8,687 nt of DNA from Alcaligenaceae bacterium UBA6179. Lineage in GTDB: Bacteria; Pseudomonadota; Gammaproteobacteria; Burkholderiales; Burkholderiaceae_B. Made by a program: the position numbers and the translations under genes. The notes beneath the pieces were generated by a model. It saw nothing but the letters and a program-made list of their open reading frames with translations, was not told the origin of the DNA and did no database searches. The stretch lies in assembly GCA_002422175.1 (NCBI GenBank), contig DITR01000082.1, positions 1-8,687 on the forward strand, read 5' to 3'. The stretch's first letter is position 1; every line of letters begins with the position of its first letter. This document shows positions 6,393 to 8,687 of the stretch, piece after piece.

Positions 6393-8438
6393 ATGAGTCT
6401 TTCAGCTATTTCTTACACACAAATGGCCTCAGCCATTCGTGCTTTATCGATGGACGCTGTTCAAAAAGCCAATTCAGGCCACCCCGGTGCGCCGATGGGT
6501 ATGGCTGATTTTGCTGTGGCACTGTTCAAAGATCACCTCAAACACAACCCACAAGACCCAACGTGGCTTAATCGAGACCGATTTGTCTTGTCTAACGGCC
6601 ATAGTTCAATGCTGTTGTATGCGTTGTTGCATTTGACAGGTTATGAATTGTCAATTGAAGAAATCAAAAAGTTTCGACAGTTGCATTCATTAACGCCAGG
6701 TCACCCCGAGGTGGGCGTAACACCGGGCGTTGAGACCACTACAGGGCCGTTGGGGCAAGGTTTAGGCAATGCTGTGGGTATGGCACTGGCTGAAGCATTA
6801 TTGGCTAAAGAGTTTAATCGCCCGAACCATGCCGTTATTGATCATCACACTTATGCCTTTGTTGGTGATGGCTGTTTGATGGAAGGTATATCGCATGAGG
6901 TGTGTTCATTAGCGGGCACCTTACGTTTGGCAAAATTAATTGTGCTGTATGACGACAACGGTATTTCAATTGACGGCAAGGTCGAAAATTGGTTTACCGA
7001 TGACACCGCAAAAAGATTTGAGGCTTATGGCTGGCACGTCATTTCAAAAGTTGACGGGCACAATGCACAGGCTGTGTCACAAGCGATTGCGCTGGCTAAA
7101 GAGCAAGGGCTTGCTCAACAAAAGCCAACCTTGATCATTTGTCGCACGGTGATTGGTCAGGGCGCACCCAATGTGGCCGGTACAGATAAGGTACATGGCG
7201 CGCCCTTGGGCGACACTGAAATTCAATCTACGCGCGAAGCAATTAACTGGCCCCATGCACCCTTTGACGTGCCGACAGATGTTGCTCAAGCATGGCAACA
7301 TATCGAAGCAGGTAAAGCTCAGCAAGATACTTGGCAAAAGATGTTTGATGCCTATGCGGCACAATGCCCTGAATTGGCCGCAGAACTTGAGCGTCGTATG
7401 CAAGGTGTTTTACCTGCTGACTTTGCTCAAAAAGCGCAGCAGCTTTTGCAAGCAATACATGAAAAGGCTGAAACGGTCGCATCACGCAAAGCGTCGCAAC
7501 AAGCGATTACGCATTTGGTTAACTTGTTGCCCGAAATGTTGGGGGGGTCTGCTGATTTAACGGGTTCAAATTTTACTGATTGGCCTGGTGCCATGCCAGT
7601 GCGAGCTTCAGCTCAAGGGCTTGAGTTTGGTCGGCATATCAATTATGGGGTGCGTGAGTTTGGTATGGCCGCAATCATGAATGGGGTAACTTTGCATGGC
7701 GGTTATTTGCCTTTTGGCGGAACATTCTTAACTTTTTCAGATTATTCGCGTAATGCAATTCGCATGGCTGCACTCATGAAGCAGCGCGTGGTGCATGTGT
7801 TCACCCACGACTCAATTGGTTTGGGCGAAGACGGCCCCACTCACCAGTCAGTCGAGCATGCCGCCAGTTTAAGACTCATTCCACAACTGTCAGTTTGGCG
7901 CCCTTGCGACACGGTTGAAACCATGGCGGCCTGGTTGCATGCCGTTGAGCGACCCAATAGTGTGGGTATGCATGTTAAAGCGGGTGGCCCCACTGCGCTG
8001 TTGTTATCAAGACAAAATCTACCTTTTGTACCCCGTGATGAGCACACCTTGAGGCAAATCAGGCGTGGCGGTTATGTTTTAAAAGATGCTGCCGGGTTCA
8101 AGGCTATCATCATTGCGACAGGTTCTGAAGTGGCGTTGGCGTTAGCTGCCCAAGCAAGTTTGGCTCAACAGGGTATTGCCGTTCGGGTGGTTTCGATGCC
8201 CAGTACGGACGTCTTTGATAGCCAAGATTTAGCCTATCGCACTGAGGTTTTAACGCAGGGCATTCCGCGTGTTGCTGTTGAAGCAGGTGTGACGGCGGGT
8301 TGGTACAAATACGTTGGTTTAGAAGGGGCTGTTGTAGGGCTTGATACTTTTGGTGAGTCAGCCCCAGCCGGGGTTTTATTTAAACATTTTGGCATCACTG
8401 CCGAGGCTGTAGCAGCCGCGGTGCAATCGGTTTTATAA
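6393..8438 (+). CDS. tkt: Transketolase
   Basis: Transfers two-carbon ketol units between sugar phosphates in the non-oxidative pentose phosphate pathway, using thiamine diphosphate and a divalent metal, in the cytoplasm. At 681 residues it has the full three-domain layout. The PP domain has NSGHPGAPMG (27-36, His30), GHPEVGVTPGVETTTGPLGQG and the ThDP-metal motif GDG (158-160) through Asn189 in DDNGISIDG. The Pyr domain has VREFGMA with catalytic Glu422 (cofactor activation), the LTFSDYSRNAIRMAALM segment and HDSIGLGEDGPTHQSVEH. The C-terminal domain ends with FGESAPAGVLFKHFGI. A TAAGG at 6378-6382 is 10 nt from the ATG, a slightly long spacing. gap follows after 19 nt, so the two are probably cotranscribed. 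A tkt-gap order also occurs in Calvin-cycle operons, but no other Calvin gene is in view and a housekeeping role is more likely. Confidence 0.97.
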   Translation: MSLSAISYTQMASAIRALSMDAVQKANSGHPGAPMGMADFAVALFKDHLKHNPQDPTWLNRDRFVLSNGHSSMLLYALLHLTGYELSIEEIKKFRQLHSLTPGHPEVGVTPGVETTTGPLGQGLGNAVGMALAEALLAKEFNRPNHAVIDHHTYAFVGDGCLMEGISHEVCSLAGTLRLAKLIVLYDDNGISIDGKVENWFTDDTAKRFEAYGWHVISKVDGHNAQAVSQAIALAKEQGLAQQKPTLIICRTVIGQGAPNVAGTDKVHGAPLGDTEIQSTREAINWPHAPFDVPTDVAQAWQHIEAGKAQQDTWQKMFDAYAAQCPELAAELERRMQGVLPADFAQKAQQLLQAIHEKAETVASRKASQQAITHLVNLLPEMLGGSADLTGSNFTDWPGAMPVRASAQGLEFGRHINYGVREFGMAAIMNGVTLHGGYLPFGGTFLTFSDYSRNAIRMAALMKQRVVHVFTHDSIGLGEDGPTHQSVEHAASLRLIPQLSVWRPCDTVETMAAWLHAVERPNSVGMHVKAGGPTALLLSRQNLPFVPRDEHTLRQIRRGGYVLKDAAGFKAIIIATGSEVALALAAQASLAQQGIAVRVVSMPSTDVFDSQDLAYRTEVLTQGIPRVAVEAGVTAGWYKYVGLEGAVVGLDTFGESAPAGVLFKHFGITAEAVAAAVQSVL

Positions 8439-8457
8439 ACTTGGAGATTGAAAAATC

Positions 8458-8687
8458 ATGACAATTCGCGTTGCAATTAACGGGTACGGCCGTATTGGCC
8501 GCAACATTCTTCGTGCTCATTACGAAGGTGGCAAAAAGCACGACATTGAAATCGTCGCGATCAACGACTTAGGCGACTCAAAGACCAATGCACACCTAAC
8601 GCAATACGATACGGCGCATGGCAAATTCCCAGGTACGGTGGGTGTTGAAGGCGATCATATGGTGGTTAATGGCGACAAGATTCGCGT
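8458..8687 (+). CDS. gap: Glyceraldehyde-3-phosphate dehydrogenase, type I (N-terminal part, 3' end outside window)
   Basis: Oxidises and phosphorylates glyceraldehyde-3-phosphate to 1,3-bisphosphoglycerate with NAD, in cytoplasmic glycolysis and gluconeogenesis. Seventy-six codons are visible. The Rossmann dinucleotide motif INGYGRIGRN (residues 7-16) is at the N-terminus. Asp37 in VAINDLGD is the residue expected to bind the adenosine ribose hydroxyls, which suggests NAD preference. LTQYDTAHGKFPG (47-59) is the conserved stretch after it. The E-G-G-K-K-H-D insert (23-29) is, from memory, typical of betaproteobacterial GapA-type enzymes. The catalytic Cys lies beyond the window. GGAG at 8443-8446 is 11 nt from the ATG, a long spacing. 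The gene starts 19 nt after tkt in the same direction, indicating a shared transcript. Confidence 0.95.
   Translation, partial: MTIRVAINGYGRIGRNILRAHYEGGKKHDIEIVAINDLGDSKTNAHLTQYDTAHGKFPGTVGVEGDHMVVNGDKIR

Noticed and set aside
7077..7560. Open frames on both strands inside tkt (7077-7403 on -, 7153-7560 on +)
   Set aside because: tkt is intact across the region with all domain motifs, and these frames show no recognisable protein features.
6393..8687. tkt-gap as part of a Calvin-cycle operon
   Set aside because: No phosphoribulokinase, RuBisCO or cbb regulator is in view, and rsmE and housekeeping genes flank it. A central-metabolism pair is the simpler reading.

Overview
The window is a compact stretch of core metabolic genes from a betaproteobacterium. 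Protein sequences and gene order (soluble lytic transglycosylase, PLP aminotransferase, hybrid malic enzyme, barstar-like protein, rsmE, tkt, gap) look like Burkholderiales, most likely Alcaligenaceae-related. This placement rests on recall of family sequences, not on a search. Base composition is moderate and lower than in Bordetella or Achromobacter, with one AT-rich stretch around 2500-2730.

Left part (1-2662): the C-terminal part of a lytic transglycosylase enters from the left edge on the + strand. It converges on a complete class I/II aminotransferase on the - strand. That gene is divergent from a 322-residue protein, probably a degenerate member of the FAD-linked oxidase (PCMH-like) group; its start lies only 24 nt from the aminotransferase start.

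Middle part (2663-6280): a good sigma70-type promoter overlapping the previous stop codon precedes maeB, a 766-residue NADP-type malic enzyme with a C-terminal phosphotransacetylase-like domain. A barstar-like protein follows after 18 nt, probably in the same transcript. rsmE (16S rRNA m3U1498 methyltransferase) lies on the - strand and converges on the barstar gene with 3 nt between stop codons.

Right part (6281-8687): a 112-nt divergent intergenic region carries an extended -10 promoter candidate for tkt (transketolase). gap (glyceraldehyde-3-phosphate dehydrogenase) begins 19 nt after tkt and runs off the window. tkt-gap is a pentose-phosphate/glycolysis unit, and MaeB links the C4-acid pool to pyruvate and NADPH, so central carbon metabolism dominates the region.

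I see no RNA genes, mobile elements, CRISPR arrays or phage genes. The window looks like ordinary chromosomal core sequence and I found no convincing undescribed system. The points most worth a second look are the FAD-like protein with its AT-rich tail and Tat-like start, the orphan barstar that keeps acids at barnase-contact positions, and the very tight divergent and convergent gene junctions.
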